Positions 8,125 through 17,006 of a DNA stretch of 64,000 bases are shown piece after piece. How positions within the stretch are numbered: position 1 is the first letter of the stretch; every line of letters starts with the position of its first letter. Source of the DNA: Fictibacillus phosphorivorans (GTDB taxonomy: Bacteria > Bacillota > Bacilli > Bacillales > Fictibacillaceae); assembly GCF_001629705.1 (NCBI RefSeq), contig NZ_CP015378.1, positions 1,798,001-1,862,000 on the forward strand. The letters run 5' to 3'. Position numbers and translations under genes: made by a program. The notes under the pieces are model-generated. The model ran no database searches. It saw only the letters and a program-made list of their open reading frames with translations, and was not told the DNA's origin.

Positions 8125-8164
8125 AACAGGGACTGACAGATTTTACTGTCAGTCCCTGTTTTTT
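8125..8164 (+). terminator. Terminator after selA
   Basis: A perfect 15-bp stem (8125-8139 with 8146-8160), six-base loop ATTTTA, and a T run on the plus strand. Confidence 0.95.
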
Positions 8165-8171
8165 GTAGTAT

Positions 8172-8312
8172 TTAACTACCTTCACCACGGTTTTGTCCCG
8201 TATGATTGCGTTGCTTTACTTTTTTAGATCCACTCATAGGAGCCGGTTGTCCGGGGTTTTCTCCTTTTGGAGCGTTCTTTCGAATATCTTTAAACGTATT
8301 ATGCTCTCCCAT
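8172..8312 (-). CDS. sspP: Small acid-soluble spore protein P (SspP)
   Basis: A 46-residue basic protein read from ATG 8312 on the minus strand behind [23 protein letters not shown], then [13 protein letters not shown], matches B. subtilis SspP/CotL as I recall it. It is a minor SASP expected in the forespore. The selA terminator faces it 8 bases beyond its stop. Repeat copy A lies upstream. Confidence 0.9.
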   Translation of the reverse strand: MGEHNTFKDIRKNAPKGENPGQPAPMSGSKKVKQRNHTGQNRGEGS

Positions 8313-8347
8313 AAAAAGCCTCCTTTTTCTATCTTGCTTTGAAAGCA

Positions 8348-8476
8348 GTTGATTTCCGCTTCAGGTGCTCGCTTTCCGGGGGGCGGGCGGTGAGCCACCT
8401 CGGCGCTCTGCGCCCTTAGGTGTCTCACCTGTCCCACTGATCCCCCAGGAGTCTCACACCTTACACTCCAACCAAC
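8348..8476 (-). repeat. Dispersed hairpin repeat, copy A (129 bp)
   Basis: It begins GTTGATTTCCGCTTCAGG and ends in a degenerate AACCAAC. It holds the family core: CTCGCTTTCC, GGTGAGCCACC and TGTCTCACC. It has no credible coding content; the minus-strand frame across it is only a by-product. It fills the gap between sspP and the next gene; the rest (8477-8574) is plain AT-rich sequence. Confidence 0.75.
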
Positions 8477-8588
8477 TTGCAATGATGTCGTTGAATGGAT
8501 ACCTAAAATCCACAATTAAAGAGATACATTGAATAATTCTAGATAAAATTGGAACGTTAAAGGTATATCAAAACAAAGGATGGTAATT

Positions 8589-8846
8589 ATGCCCTATCAT
8601 AAAAACAAGCAACAAGCGTATCAAGCTGCTGAGCAAGGTTATCACCATGCAATGGATATCTCAAAAACATTGGACGCGTCAAATAGTGAATATGGTGTTT
8701 TTTATTCTCATTTTATGACCGAAAACGAAAAGGCTTGTCAACAAATACAGAACGCAATGGAAACAGCTTCTGAACATCAACAGCCGCAGTTAGAAAGCTT
8801 TCTAAATGAGCTGCAACATCTTCAAAGTCAGTTTCCAAAACCTTAA
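8589..8846 (+). CDS. Small hypothetical helical protein
   Basis: An 85-residue hydrophilic protein, rich in Gln, His and Glu, probably mostly helical. No signal peptide or membrane segment. I prefer ATG 8589 over ATG 8580 because AAAGGA (8575-8580) is well spaced for it. The stop overlaps the convergent sspO stop by 4 bases. I do not recognise the family. Its place between sspP and sspO hints at a sporulation link but no more. Confidence 0.65.
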   Translation: MPYHKNKQQAYQAAEQGYHHAMDISKTLDASNSEYGVFYSHFMTENEKACQQIQNAMETASEHQQPQLESFLNELQHLQSQFPKP

Positions 8847-9013
8847 TGCCTTTTCTTAGTTTTCTTATTGTTTTGACGCTGGGCTTCACTTAACTTTTCA
8901 TTAGGTAAGGATAATGCCTCATTACCGAATTCTGTCTCATATCCAGCTCCCTTACCTTGAGCTTTTGCTGCATTCATTCCAGGACGCGAGTGATTTGCTT
9001 TATTTCTTCCCAT
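8843..9013 (-). CDS. sspO: Small acid-soluble spore protein O (SspO)
   Basis: A 56-residue protein from ATG 9013, [32 protein letters not shown] and EAQRQNNKK match SspO/CotK of B. subtilis. An upstream in-frame start exists, but it lacks a ribosome binding site and the family does not extend there. A forespore-expressed minor SASP. Confidence 0.9.
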   Translation of the reverse strand: MGRNKANHSRPGMNAAKAQGKGAGYETEFGNEALSLPNEKLSEAQRQNNKKTKKRH

Positions 9014-9059
9014 TTGTTTATCACCTCCGTTACTTATAGTTTGTGCAATATCAAAAAGA

Positions 9060-9088
9060 AGAAGCACTCCAAAAAAAGGAGTGCTTCT
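9060..9088 (-). terminator. Terminator after the DUF378 gene
   Basis: An 11-bp perfect stem AGAAGCACTCC / GGAGTGCTTCT with a seven-base loop and T run on the minus strand, directly after the DUF378 stop. Confidence 0.85.
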
Positions 9089-9094
9089 TTACGT

Positions 9095-9283
9095 TCAAGA
9101 TTTATATTTACTGAGTAACAGCCAGACACCAGAAAGACCGATCAAGCTGTATAATACTTTGGTTACTGTGGTAGCGCTTCCAAAAATTTCTGTGACAACG
9201 TTGAATTCAAAAAGTCCGATAGCTCCCCAGTTTAATGCTCCAATTAATACAAGTAAAGCGGCAAGTTTTTTTAACCATTCCAT
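9095..9283 (-). CDS. DUF378 small membrane protein
   Basis: A 62-residue protein with two hydrophobic segments and the family mark LIGALNWGAIGLF near residues 17-29, typical of DUF378 (YuzA-like). RBS GGGGAAACAGG precedes ATG 9283. Function unknown. It lies divergent from aconitase and shares the AT-rich region 9284-9565 with it. Confidence 0.85.
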   Translation of the reverse strand: MEWLKKLAALLVLIGALNWGAIGLFEFNVVTEIFGSATTVTKVLYSLIGLSGVWLLLSKYKS

Positions 9284-9391
9284 CCTGTTTCCCCTCCGAT
9301 CTTTTGAAGAGTAGTACTTTAGCGGAAAACAAAAAGAAGTATTTCGTCATTTACCATATGCAAGCAAGAGGAATATGGTGATATTTATATC

Positions 9392-9458
9392 ATAAGAAAA
9401 ACTTATGTCGATTGATAACCATTAACTATTTTACTTATGAAAGGGTTTTACGTATGAT
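9392..9458 (+). promoter_or_regulatory. acnA promoter with CcpC-type operator
   Basis: ATAAGAAAAACTTAT (9392-9406) is an exact ATAA-N7-TTAT dyad, the reported CcpC site. A lone TTAT half-site follows at 9435-9438. TATGAT (9453-9458) with TTTACT (9430-9435) and a 17-bp spacer makes a sigma-A promoter. With a start near 9465, the dyad and half-site centres fall near -66 and -27, the arrangement known at B. subtilis citB. This implies citrate-responsive repression. A second possible -10 is at 9535-9540. Confidence 0.75.
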
Positions 9459-9565
9459 AATAGAGGGAAAAAAAGATTTTGTGTGACCGACTAAAATTGA
9501 ACACATTTTTTCGACAATTTTTCTCATAATCGTGTATGATTGTTAGTGAAGGGAGAGAGTGGAAC

Positions 9566-12292
9566 ATGAAAAGAAATGATGTATTTAATGCCCGTTCTAC
9601 TTTTGATGTGAACGGTAAGGAATATAGCTATTACCGTTTGGGAGCGTTAGAAGAAGCGGGAATTGGTAATGTATCAAAATTACCCTACTCTGTAAAAGTA
9701 TTATTGGAATCTGTATTAAGACAATTTGATGGAAAAGTAATTAACAAAGAACACGTTGAAAATCTTGCAAAGTGGGGCACAAGTGAACTGAAAGATATCG
9801 ATGTTCCTTTTAAGCCTTCACGTGTTATTCTTCAGGATTTTACAGGAGTACCAGCTGTCGTTGACTTAGCTTCTCTTCGTAAAGCCATGAAGGATATGGG
9901 TGGAGATCCTTCTCAGATCAACCCTGAAATTCCAGTTGATCTTGTAGTTGACCACTCTGTACAGGTTGATAAAGCAGGTACTCAAGATTCACTTGCTTAT
10001 AACATGAACCTAGAATTCGCTCGAAATGAAGAGCGTTACAAACTTTTAAGCTGGGCTCAATCTGCGTTTGACAACTACCGTGCAGTTCCTCCTGCAACTG
10101 GTATCGTCCACCAAGTAAACTTAGAGTACTTAGCACCTGTTGTTCTTACTAGCGAATCTGAAGGTGAAACGATTGCTTTTCCTGATTCCTTAGTAGGTAC
10201 TGATTCTCATACAACAATGATCAATGGTCTTGGAGTGTTAGGATGGGGTGTTGGTGGAATTGAAGCAGAAGCTGGTATGTTAGGACAGCCTTCTTACTTC
10301 CCAGTTCCAGAAGTAATCGGTGTTAGATTAACGGGAACGCTTCCAAACGGAACGACTGCAACAGACCTTGCACTTAAAGTAACGCAAGTACTGCGTGAAA
10401 AGAAAGTAGTTGGAAAGTTTGTTGAGTTCTTTGGACCAGGACTTGCAGAAATGCCTCTAGCAGACCGTGCAACAGTTTCTAACATGGCTCCAGAATATGG
10501 AGCAACTTGTGGTTTCTTCCCAGTTGACGAAGAAGCATTAAACTATCTTCGTCTGACAGGCAGAACAGAAGATCAAATCCAGCTTGTAGAAGCTTATTGC
10601 AAAGCGAACGGATTGTTCTACACAGCAGGTGATGCAGACCCTGAATTTACAGATGTTGTTGAAATCGACCTTTCTGAGATTGAGCCAAACTTGTCAGGAC
10701 CAAAACGTCCACAAGATTTAATTCCTTTATCTCAAATGAAAGACAGCTTCAATAAAGCGCTTGTTGCTCCACAAGGCAATGCAGGGTTCGGTTTGACAGC
10801 TGATGAGATCAATAAAGAAGTTACTGTAAAGCATCCGAACAACGAAACTTCTACGATGAAGACAGGTGCTGTTGCGATCGCCGCGATCACAAGTTGTACG
10901 AATACGTCTAACCCTTATGTTATGTTAGGTGCTGGATTGGTTGCAAAGAAAGCGATCGAAAAAGGCTTAAAAGTTCCTGGCTACGTAAAAACATCTTTAG
11001 CACCGGGCTCTAAAGTTGTTACACGTTATTTAGAAGAAGCAGGTTTGATGAGCTATATGGATCAGTTAGGATTCAACCTTGTTGGTTACGGCTGTACAAC
11101 TTGTATCGGTAACTCTGGTCCTTTAGCACTTGAAGTAGAAGATGCGATCGCTAAGAACGATCTTACAGTTACTTCTGTACTTTCAGGGAACAGAAACTTT
11201 GAAGGACGTATCCATCCGCTTGTAAAAGCCAACTACTTAGCTTCACCACCTCTAGTAGTAGCTTATGCGCTTGCAGGTACTGTAGATTTCAACCTTCAAT
11301 CTGATTCTTTCGGAACAGATAAAGACGGCAACGAAGTTTACTTCAAAGATATCTGGCCGACAACAGAAGAGATTAATGAAGCAATGAAGAAAGCAGTTAC
11401 TCCAGAGTTGTTCAAGAAAGAATACGAGCGTGTATTTGACGAGAACGAACGTTGGAACGAACTGAAGACTTCTGCTGATCAACTATATGCTTTTGATACA
11501 TCATCAACTTACATTCAAAATCCTCCATTCTTTGAAGAGCTTTCTGCAGAACTTAAAGAGATCCAACCTCTTAAAGATCTTAAGCTTATCGCTAAATTTG
11601 GAGATTCTGTTACAACTGACCACATTTCACCAGCTGGGGCGATTGGAAAAGATACTCCTGCAGGCAGATACTTGATTCAAAACGGTGTAGAGCCACGCGA
11701 CTTTAACTCTTACGGTTCTCGTCGTGGTAACCATGAAGTAATGATGCGTGGTACTTTCGCGAATATTCGTATTCGTAACGCAGTTGCTCCAGGTACTGAA
11801 GGTGGATGGACTACTTTCTGGCCAACTAACCAAGTGATGAGCATTTATGATGCTGCGATGAAATACAAAGAGAACGGTACGGGTCTTATGGTAATCGCAG
11901 GTAAAGATTACGGTATGGGATCTTCTCGTGACTGGGCAGCAAAAGGTACTACATTACTAGGCATTCAAACTGTACTTGCTGAAAGCTTCGAGCGTATCCA
12001 CCGTTCAAACCTTGTGTTGATGGGTGTACTGCCTCTTCAATTCAAAGATGGTGAGAATGCTGAGACGTTTGGACTTACAGGAAAAGAATCATTCACGGTT
12101 TCCGTTGATGAAACGGTTAAACCGCGTGATCTTGTTCAAGTTACAGCTGTTTTTGAAGATGGAACAGAAAAAACATTTGAAGTTGTAGCTCGTTTTGACA
12201 GCGAAGTGGAAATTGAGTACTATCGTCATGGTGGTATCCTTCCAATGGTACTTCGTAACAAACTTGCTCATTCTTCTCAAACACAAAATTAA
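9566..12292 (+). CDS. acnA: Aconitate hydratase (citB-type)
   Basis: Interconverts citrate and isocitrate in the TCA cycle; the family's apo form can bind iron-responsive RNA hairpins. 908 residues, the expected size. The [4Fe-4S] ligands are in SCTNTSNP and [11 protein letters not shown], and active-site blocks [13 protein letters not shown] and [10 protein letters not shown] are intact. The start is ATG 9566 behind GGGAGAG; an in-frame upstream ATG (9536) lies in the promoter region and has no RBS. About 100 bases of leader follow the predicted promoter. Confidence 0.98.
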   Translation: MKRNDVFNARSTFDVNGKEYSYYRLGALEEAGIGNVSKLPYSVKVLLESVLRQFDGKVINKEHVENLAKWGTSELKDIDVPFKPSRVILQDFTGVPAVVDLASLRKAMKDMGGDPSQINPEIPVDLVVDHSVQVDKAGTQDSLAYNMNLEFARNEERYKLLSWAQSAFDNYRAVPPATGIVHQVNLEYLAPVVLTSESEGETIAFPDSLVGTDSHTTMINGLGVLGWGVGGIEAEAGMLGQPSYFPVPEVIGVRLTGTLPNGTTATDLALKVTQVLREKKVVGKFVEFFGPGLAEMPLADRATVSNMAPEYGATCGFFPVDEEALNYLRLTGRTEDQIQLVEAYCKANGLFYTAGDADPEFTDVVEIDLSEIEPNLSGPKRPQDLIPLSQMKDSFNKALVAPQGNAGFGLTADEINKEVTVKHPNNETSTMKTGAVAIAAITSCTNTSNPYVMLGAGLVAKKAIEKGLKVPGYVKTSLAPGSKVVTRYLEEAGLMSYMDQLGFNLVGYGCTTCIGNSGPLALEVEDAIAKNDLTVTSVLSGNRNFEGRIHPLVKANYLASPPLVVAYALAGTVDFNLQSDSFGTDKDGNEVYFKDIWPTTEEINEAMKKAVTPELFKKEYERVFDENERWNELKTSADQLYAFDTSSTYIQNPPFFEELSAELKEIQPLKDLKLIAKFGDSVTTDHISPAGAIGKDTPAGRYLIQNGVEPRDFNSYGSRRGNHEVMMRGTFANIRIRNAVAPGTEGGWTTFWPTNQVMSIYDAAMKYKENGTGLMVIAGKDYGMGSSRDWAAKGTTLLGIQTVLAESFERIHRSNLVLMGVLPLQFKDGENAETFGLTGKESFTVSVDETVKPRDLVQVTAVFEDGTEKTFEVVARFDSEVEIEYYRHGGILPMVLRNKLAHSSQTQN

Positions 12293-12299
12293 TAAAAAG

Positions 12300-12337
12300 A
12301 ATCCTTTGCCAATTCGTTTTAGGCAAAGGATTTTTTT
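12300..12337. terminator. Terminator after acnA
   Basis: ATCCTTTGCC / GGCAAAGGAT stem with T7 on the plus strand. The minus strand also carries a T-rich tail, so it may serve the convergent small gene too. Confidence 0.9.
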
Positions 12338-12467
12338 ATGCTTTTCTCATATGTTTTTCGTCAAGTTTGATCTCAAGTTGTTCGATGTAAGACTCATCTT
12401 TCAGAAGTTGCCTCTTGTTCTCACTTACGAGTTCTTTGAAGTTCATTTTTCTGTTTTTCCTCATCAT
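12336..12467 (-). CDS. FbpB-family small basic protein
   Basis: A 43-residue Lys/Arg-rich protein read from ATG 12467 (or ATG 12464), RBS GAGGTG. RKMNFKELVSENKRQLLKD is the hallmark of the Fur-regulated basic protein family (FbpB type), which in B. subtilis assists the small RNA FsrA in iron sparing. Aconitase is a classic FsrA target, so this neighbour is apt. I did not find a convincing Fur box upstream. Confidence 0.75.
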   Translation of the reverse strand: MMRKNRKMNFKELVSENKRQLLKDESYIEQLEIKLDEKHMRKA

Positions 12468-12611
12468 TGACACCTCTTCATTGGAATAATATCAATATAA
12501 CCAAGATGAAATCGAAATAATCAGACATTAAAAAATAATTGCCAGTTTACTGATGAATAGTTGATTTTGATTAATGGAAAAGTAAAAAGAAGACGAAAGG
12601 AGGTAGGACCT

Positions 12612-12755
12612 TTGAGTAATCCAAAACGCTTTCCTGAAGATTTCGTTCCAAATCATATAGGCACTCAGCCGCGTGAGAGTAACAGTAATAATGGAAAAAA
12701 GATGGCTAATAAATCGCACGATCATGCAGATTACGTACCACCAAAAGGGAAATAA
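12612..12755 (+). CDS. sspN: Small acid-soluble spore protein N (SspN)
   Basis: A 47-residue protein starting at TTG 12612 behind a strong AAAGGAGGTAGG. PNHIGTQPRE and NGKKMANKS match SspN. In B. subtilis sspN and tlp are cotranscribed in the forespore; here an extra gene separates them. Confidence 0.88.
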   Translation: MSNPKRFPEDFVPNHIGTQPRESNSNNGKKMANKSHDHADYVPPKGK

Positions 12756-12862
12756 CACGTTAGTTTCTAAAAAATACCTCTTCATAATTTTTCTTTTGAC
12801 TCCCATATACTATAGATTTTGTCGAAAAAGTGTATGTAGTGAAAGAATTAGGAGGGGTACGT

Positions 12863-13372
12863 TTGATTACGGCATCTGTCAAACCATTACCTGTATCACA
12901 TAACAAAGATGATCAGGATTATTTATATCGTCAGTTAGAGATTGAAATGCAACGATTGGGACATCTTGTTCCTTTTCGTGAAGAGTTGAACTGGGATAAA
13001 GAAATTACAACGATGGAATTAGGAAATGTTGAAACGCTTGAAAAGTTAAAAAAAGCGGCTGCAAAGAACGATGGGGTATTTTTGTTCTATGCTAAGCTAA
13101 CGAAAGGAACCGTTTACCAGCACATCATCCTGCATCCGAACACGGAGGGGTTCTATCTTCCATTTCGATTTGAAGAACCATTTCAAATTACAGTCAAAAA
13201 CAAAAAATATTGGATCGGTTCATCAATTAGGTTGGCTGAGGAGTTAGCCTGGCTAGAGATTACAATGAAGAATCTTGAAGATGATAGTGTAGTGGAATAT
13301 TGGAAATACCTTTCTGAACTTTGTCAATCAAGCGTTCAAAACATGAGTCCGATTCTCTTGCAAAAAAATTAA
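12863..13372 (+). CDS. Hypothetical protein inserted between sspN and tlp
   Basis: A 169-residue soluble protein, start TTG 12863 behind TTAGGAGGGG; the upstream GTG-initiated extension has no RBS. No membrane segment, no cysteine motif. The sequence alternates charged and hydrophobic residues as in a small alpha/beta fold. I do not recognise it. Its place in a spore-protein block, and in none of the standard B. subtilis order I recall, suggests a sporulation role. Confidence 0.75.
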   Translation: MITASVKPLPVSHNKDDQDYLYRQLEIEMQRLGHLVPFREELNWDKEITTMELGNVETLEKLKKAAAKNDGVFLFYAKLTKGTVYQHIILHPNTEGFYLPFRFEEPFQITVKNKKYWIGSSIRLAEELAWLEITMKNLEDDSVVEYWKYLSELCQSSVQNMSPILLQKN

Positions 13373-13438
13373 CGAATAACTGCAGCAGTCATTTGTACAA
13401 ACTATGATGGTACGAACTTTTTACAAAGGAGAATCATC

Positions 13439-13675
13439 ATGAACAAACCAAACCGAGACGATCGAAGCAATAATGTTGAACGATTAGAACAAATGGTTCA
13501 AAACACAGAACAAAATATTTCGGAAGCTAACCAGACAGCGGCTAACACAGAACTGACTGCAAGCCAAAAAGAGCAGATTAAAGAGAAGAATCAACATAGA
13601 CAAGAATCCATTGAGCAGTTTCAAAATGAGATTCAAGAAGAAAAGGCGTACAGAGAAGGTAACGACCTTCAGTAA
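13439..13675 (+). CDS. tlp: Small acid-soluble spore protein Tlp
   Basis: A 78-residue very hydrophilic, Gln/Asn/Glu-rich protein. It opens NKPNRDDRSNNVERLEQMV, typical of Tlp (thioredoxin-like name, but a SASP without redox cysteines). RBS AAAGGAGA before ATG 13439. A terminator follows. Confidence 0.92.
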   Translation: MNKPNRDDRSNNVERLEQMVQNTEQNISEANQTAANTELTASQKEQIKEKNQHRQESIEQFQNEIQEEKAYREGNDLQ

Positions 13676-13679
13676 GAGA

Positions 13680-13709
13680 AAGACCGGCATATTGCTGGTC
13701 TTTTTTTTC
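13680..13709 (+). terminator. Terminator after tlp
   Basis: AGACCGGCA / TGCTGGTCT (one G-T pair), loop TAT, then T8. Confidence 0.88.
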
Positions 13710-13761
13710 ATTTTCTACTAAAGTGTTAAGAAAAGACAACATGAAGGGAAACAGATGACAT

Positions 13762-14184
13762 ATGAAATTTGTTGAGAGTAGCGTTGATGTTAGATATGCA
13801 GAAACAGATCAGATGGGGGTCGTCTATCATGCAAACTATCTGGTATGGTTTGAAATCGGGAGAACAAAGTTGATCGAACATTTAGGGTTTAAATACGCAG
13901 ACATGGAGAGAGAAGGGATACTTTCCCCCGTTACAGACATTCATGCGTCATATAAAAAACCATTAACCTATGGACAAAAAGCTCATATTAAAACAGCCGT
14001 AAAAGAATATTCAGGGATCAAGGTTGTTTATTATTATGAGATCTTTAACGACGAAAACGAATTATGTGTTACAGGCGAATCCACTCATGTATGTGTGAAG
14101 AAAGAAAATTTCCGACCGATCTCGATCAAAAAATATTTTCCAGATTGGCATGAAGCCTACATGGAAATGAGCTCATCAGAATAA
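13762..14184 (+). CDS. yneP: Hotdog-fold acyl-CoA thioesterase (YneP)
   Basis: A 140-residue 4HBT/YbgC-type thioesterase. The active-site signature YAETDQMGVVYHANY (residues 12-26) carries the catalytic Asp and the conserved His. It hydrolyses acyl-CoA thioesters; the natural substrate is unknown. Its stop overlaps the start of yneQ (TAATG), so the two are translationally coupled. Confidence 0.92.
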   Translation: MKFVESSVDVRYAETDQMGVVYHANYLVWFEIGRTKLIEHLGFKYADMEREGILSPVTDIHASYKKPLTYGQKAHIKTAVKEYSGIKVVYYYEIFNDENELCVTGESTHVCVKKENFRPISIKKYFPDWHEAYMEMSSSE

Positions 14185-14480
14185 TGGCTTTCGGAATAAA
14201 ACGTGCCGACTTAAAGAGATGGAAAGATGAAGTAGAAGGAGGACAAATCGCATTCCTCACCCATTTTTGGTATGATCCGCGATTTCCAAAAGCTAAGAGT
14301 GTAACAAAAGTAGGCTGTAACGATCGGAAAAAATTATCAGAGTGGGGAAGAACTTACGGTTTACAAGAAGAGTGGATTCATGAACGAGATGCTTACCCCC
14401 ATTTCGACCTTATTGGGGATAAGCAAATAGAGATCATGAAAAATGAAGGAAGAATTGGAGAACTTCAAAAATTCTTATAG
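14184..14480 (+). CDS. yneQ: Conserved hypothetical protein YneQ
   Basis: A 98-residue soluble protein with a Trp/His/Asp-rich centre (THFWYDPRFP near residue 26, HFDLIGDKQ near 73). It matches YneQ of B. subtilis in size and gene order (tlp-yneP-yneQ-yneR). Function unknown. It begins in the last base of the yneP stop. Confidence 0.85.
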   Translation: MAFGIKRADLKRWKDEVEGGQIAFLTHFWYDPRFPKAKSVTKVGCNDRKKLSEWGRTYGLQEEWIHERDAYPHFDLIGDKQIEIMKNEGRIGELQKFL

Positions 14481-14481
14481 T

Positions 14482-14775
14482 CTAATTTTTGTTCTCGTTA
14501 AAATCGTACTTGATTTCTCCATCTTTAATGGAAACAGTTAGATTATTTCCATCGAAGAACCATTCATCTTCTTGCTCGATGAAAAAAGTATGGTTCTCTA
14601 CAACAATTTCTGCAGCTGTATGTTTAGGTGTATCTTTTGTAAGGCCTAACGAAAAGCCATCTTGTACTGTGCTGCATCCTCCAAGGCGAACGAAAAAACG
14701 GATGGAATCGTTCTGAGACGCTTGAAGGTCATTGATCACAAATTTTGCAGTTTCTTCATTCAAAATGATTTTCAA
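14482..14775 (-). CDS. yneR: HesB-like protein YneR
   Basis: A 97-residue HesB/IscA-like fold protein. It keeps RLGGCST near residue 35 but not the C-terminal Cys pair of true A-type iron-sulfur carriers, so it is a degenerate member. I place the start at TTG 14775 with AAGGAGTG upstream; a frame start at 14796 lacks an RBS. It converges on yneQ with one base between stops. Confidence 0.85.
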   Translation of the reverse strand: MKIILNEETAKFVINDLQASQNDSIRFFVRLGGCSTVQDGFSLGLTKDTPKHTAAEIVVENHTFFIEQEDEWFFDGNNLTVSIKDGEIKYDFNENKN

Positions 14776-14871
14776 AGTATGTTCACTCCTTAACAATTAC
14801 TTTCAAGTAATGATGATATTGTGGCATAGGAATGTCGAAAGTACAATGAAAACGATTAGGTTTTTGGGAAA

Positions 14872-14930
14872 TGTTGATTACGCATTTCAGGTTGCTCGCT
14901 TTGTGCGGGGGAGATGAACAGTAATCAACA
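14872..14930 (-). repeat. Dispersed hairpin repeat, copy H (59 bp, minimal form)
   Basis: TGTTGATTA at 14872-14880 is an exact inverse of TAATCAACA at 14922-14930. Between them lies CAGGTTGCTCGCTTTG, the family core. It is the shortest copy and shows that the TIR-like ends define the unit. I see no clear flanking target-site duplication. Confidence 0.75.
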
Positions 14931-14956
14931 TCTAATGAGTAAAGGAGGCAGATTTG

Positions 14957-15583
14957 ATGGATATCCATTCTTTTTTTGAAGAAGCATCAGAACTTTATAG
15001 TGTTCAAGATCTAATTTCTGAACACACAGATATGATATTTATTCTAGAATCACCTCATAAAGAGGAGATCAAATCTGGAGTACCTTTGGCGGGTTTGTCT
15101 GGCAGATCGATGGCAAAAGAATTGTTTGAAGTCGAAGAGAGCCTTCCGATGGGAAAGTTGTTAAAACAGTACATAAATGAGAATAAGAAAACTGCGTTTG
15201 GTATCGTAAATGTGAGTTCGTTTCCACTGCAAGGGTCCGCATTTCCTGATCAATCATTCGTTTCCAGATATTCAGAAGAGATCAAAGTCGCTGAAGCAGT
15301 TAGGACGAGCTCAGTAAAAGTCTTTAAAGATGAATTCAGGGCTAAATTCGATCAACTTCTTCTACAACATTTTGAAACGAGGTTAACATCTTTGCTTACA
15401 GAAAATTCACTTATCGTCCCATGCGGAAGATTCGCAGAAAAATATGTGAACAAACTTTCTAATAGAGAGAATTTAACCGTTATTGAAGGGGTACCACATC
15501 CTTCTTATCATTCATGGTCTAGAGATCGCTACCAAAAAGTAATAGATAAAGTAAGAGTTGAAGGAAAAAAACGAACCTCCTAA
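14957..15583 (+). CDS. Uracil-DNA glycosylase-superfamily-like protein
   Basis: A 208-residue soluble protein. FILESPHKEEIKSG near residue 29 resembles the UDG superfamily motif 1 region, and GVPHPSYHSW near 180 resembles the terminal HPS motif; the core has alternating strands and helices. A real glycosylase activity is not shown, because motif 1 lacks the usual GxDPG form. ATG 14957 is preferred over the adjacent TTG 14954 on RBS spacing (AAAGGAGG). Confidence 0.65.
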   Translation: MDIHSFFEEASELYSVQDLISEHTDMIFILESPHKEEIKSGVPLAGLSGRSMAKELFEVEESLPMGKLLKQYINENKKTAFGIVNVSSFPLQGSAFPDQSFVSRYSEEIKVAEAVRTSSVKVFKDEFRAKFDQLLLQHFETRLTSLLTENSLIVPCGRFAEKYVNKLSNRENLTVIEGVPHPSYHSWSRDRYQKVIDKVRVEGKKRTS

Positions 15584-15595
15584 ATCAGGAGGTTC
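15573..15595 (-). terminator. Terminator after the NhaC-type gene
   Basis: GAACCTCCT / AGGAGGTTC around AAATC, followed by T8 on the minus strand. It overlaps the 3' ends of both convergent genes. Confidence 0.85.
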
Positions 15596-17006
15596 AAATA
15601 AAGAATACGGTAGCTCCGTATAATACAGCTGTTATTCCAGCAGCTATTAGTGCGGGTTTAAGCTTGTATCGTGCGTAGGTGATAACGGATAGGTTTAAAA
15701 TGCGTGCGATCGTGTTCGTATCATCACTTAAAGGTGAAGCGAATGCTCCGAATGTTCCACTTGCGAAGACCGCTCCGATCACAAGAGGGAGTGAAACATC
15801 TGCCACCCCTGCCATCGATACACCAAGAGGCATCAATATTCCCCATGTACCCCAAGCAGATCCGATAAAATACGAGACTGCACAGCCGAAGATAAACAGC
15901 AACGGAACAATAACTGACCCAGGAATCCATCCAGCGTAACGAGTTACAAAAGCAGAGAAACCAAGTTCTTCCGTAACGGAAGATAAGCCCCAAACTACAG
16001 CTAACAGCACGATTACACTCATTAACTCGTTACCACCGAAAATAAACCCATTTAACAGGTCACCTGTCTTCATTTTTTGAAAACGAAGGAAAAGAAACGT
16101 GAATATGGTGGTGAACAACAGTGCGATCAGCATCGCATCCATAACATCTGCTGAAATAAACGCGGCAAAGAAACTGCCTTTCGTTTTTTTGTAACCGTCC
16201 CACCATGTCAGCAGGAGAGTAAGAAATACGACAAGAATGAGTGGGATCAGTAAATTCCATGGTTTATTCGGAAGTTCTTTATTTACAGCAGGATCACAAC
16301 TATGCCAGTCATCCTCTTCGCTTTTACCTACATCTTTTGGGTCTGTTTCTTCTGTAGATTTTGAATGATGAAAGAAGCTCAGGTAGATTCCTACAATGAT
16401 CATGACAAAAGAGAAAAAATTAAACGGAATGCTTTGTAAAAAGAGAGAATAAGGATCTGCTGTAATGTTTTCGTTCTTCAACGATATGTCGACAATAGAT
16501 GTCATGTAACCAACAAAAGCAGTAGCAATTGGTATTAATACGATGATGGGAGTTGCGGTAGTCTCAATGACAAAGCCTAGTTCTTGGGTAGACATCTTTA
16601 CCTTTTTTAAAAGAGCTCTCATGATCGGAGCAATCGTTACGAAACGAAAACTTGGAGCTGCAAAAGTTCCGATTGTAGAGACATAAGTAAGCAGTAATGC
16701 TCCTTTTTTTGTTTGGATCCTGTTAGAAGCTTCTTCTACAAAGCCTTTAATTCCTCCAGAAAGTTTAATCATAGAGATGAGTCCTGAAAAAGCATACAAA
16801 AATACTAAGATTTTTATATTCTTAGGGTCTACCAGTCCTTTCACTAGAAATTGAACCATCTTTTCCAATCCACCGACAAGTGTGGGGTGGAGTAGGTAGG
16901 ATCCGGTCAAAAGACCCGCGATCAAACCAGGGAGAACTTGTTTAGTCTTGATTGCTATAGGGATTACTACTAAAAACGGTATAACAGAAACCCAATTATG
17001 ATCCAT
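15594..17006 (-). CDS. Na+/H+ antiporter, NhaC family
   Basis: A 470-residue integral membrane protein with about 11-12 hydrophobic segments. GTFAAPSFRF near residue 115, GSAWGTWGILMP near 375 and FGAFASPLSDDTNT near 425 are NhaC-type signatures; the last holds the acidic residues of the ion path. I place the start at ATG 17006 (AGAAGGA upstream) rather than ATG 17024, which has no RBS. Likely role: sodium/proton or lactate/malate exchange and pH homeostasis. Confidence 0.88.
   Translation of the reverse strand: MDHNWVSVIPFLVVIPIAIKTKQVLPGLIAGLLTGSYLLHPTLVGGLEKMVQFLVKGLVDPKNIKILVFLYAFSGLISMIKLSGGIKGFVEEASNRIQTKKGALLLTYVSTIGTFAAPSFRFVTIAPIMRALLKKVKMSTQELGFVIETTATPIIVLIPIATAFVGYMTSIVDISLKNENITADPYSLFLQSIPFNFFSFVMIIVGIYLSFFHHSKSTEETDPKDVGKSEEDDWHSCDPAVNKELPNKPWNLLIPLILVVFLTLLLTWWDGYKKTKGSFFAAFISADVMDAMLIALLFTTIFTFLFLRFQKMKTGDLLNGFIFGGNELMSVIVLLAVVWGLSSVTEELGFSAFVTRYAGWIPGSVIVPLLFIFGCAVSYFIGSAWGTWGILMPLGVSMAGVADVSLPLVIGAVFASGTFGAFASPLSDDTNTIARILNLSVITYARYKLKPALIAAGITAVLYGATVFFI

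Noticed and set aside
8234..8515. Minus-strand 93-residue reading frame
   Set aside because: It runs through repeat copy A and over the sspP RBS in another frame; no RBS and no protein-like composition.
12780..12862. TTGACT and TATACT near 12796-12810 as a sigma-A promoter
   Set aside because: The two hexamers are only about 6-9 bases apart, too close to work together.
15679..15939. Plus-strand 86-residue frame within the NhaC gene
   Set aside because: Antisense to a well-supported membrane protein; no ribosome binding site.
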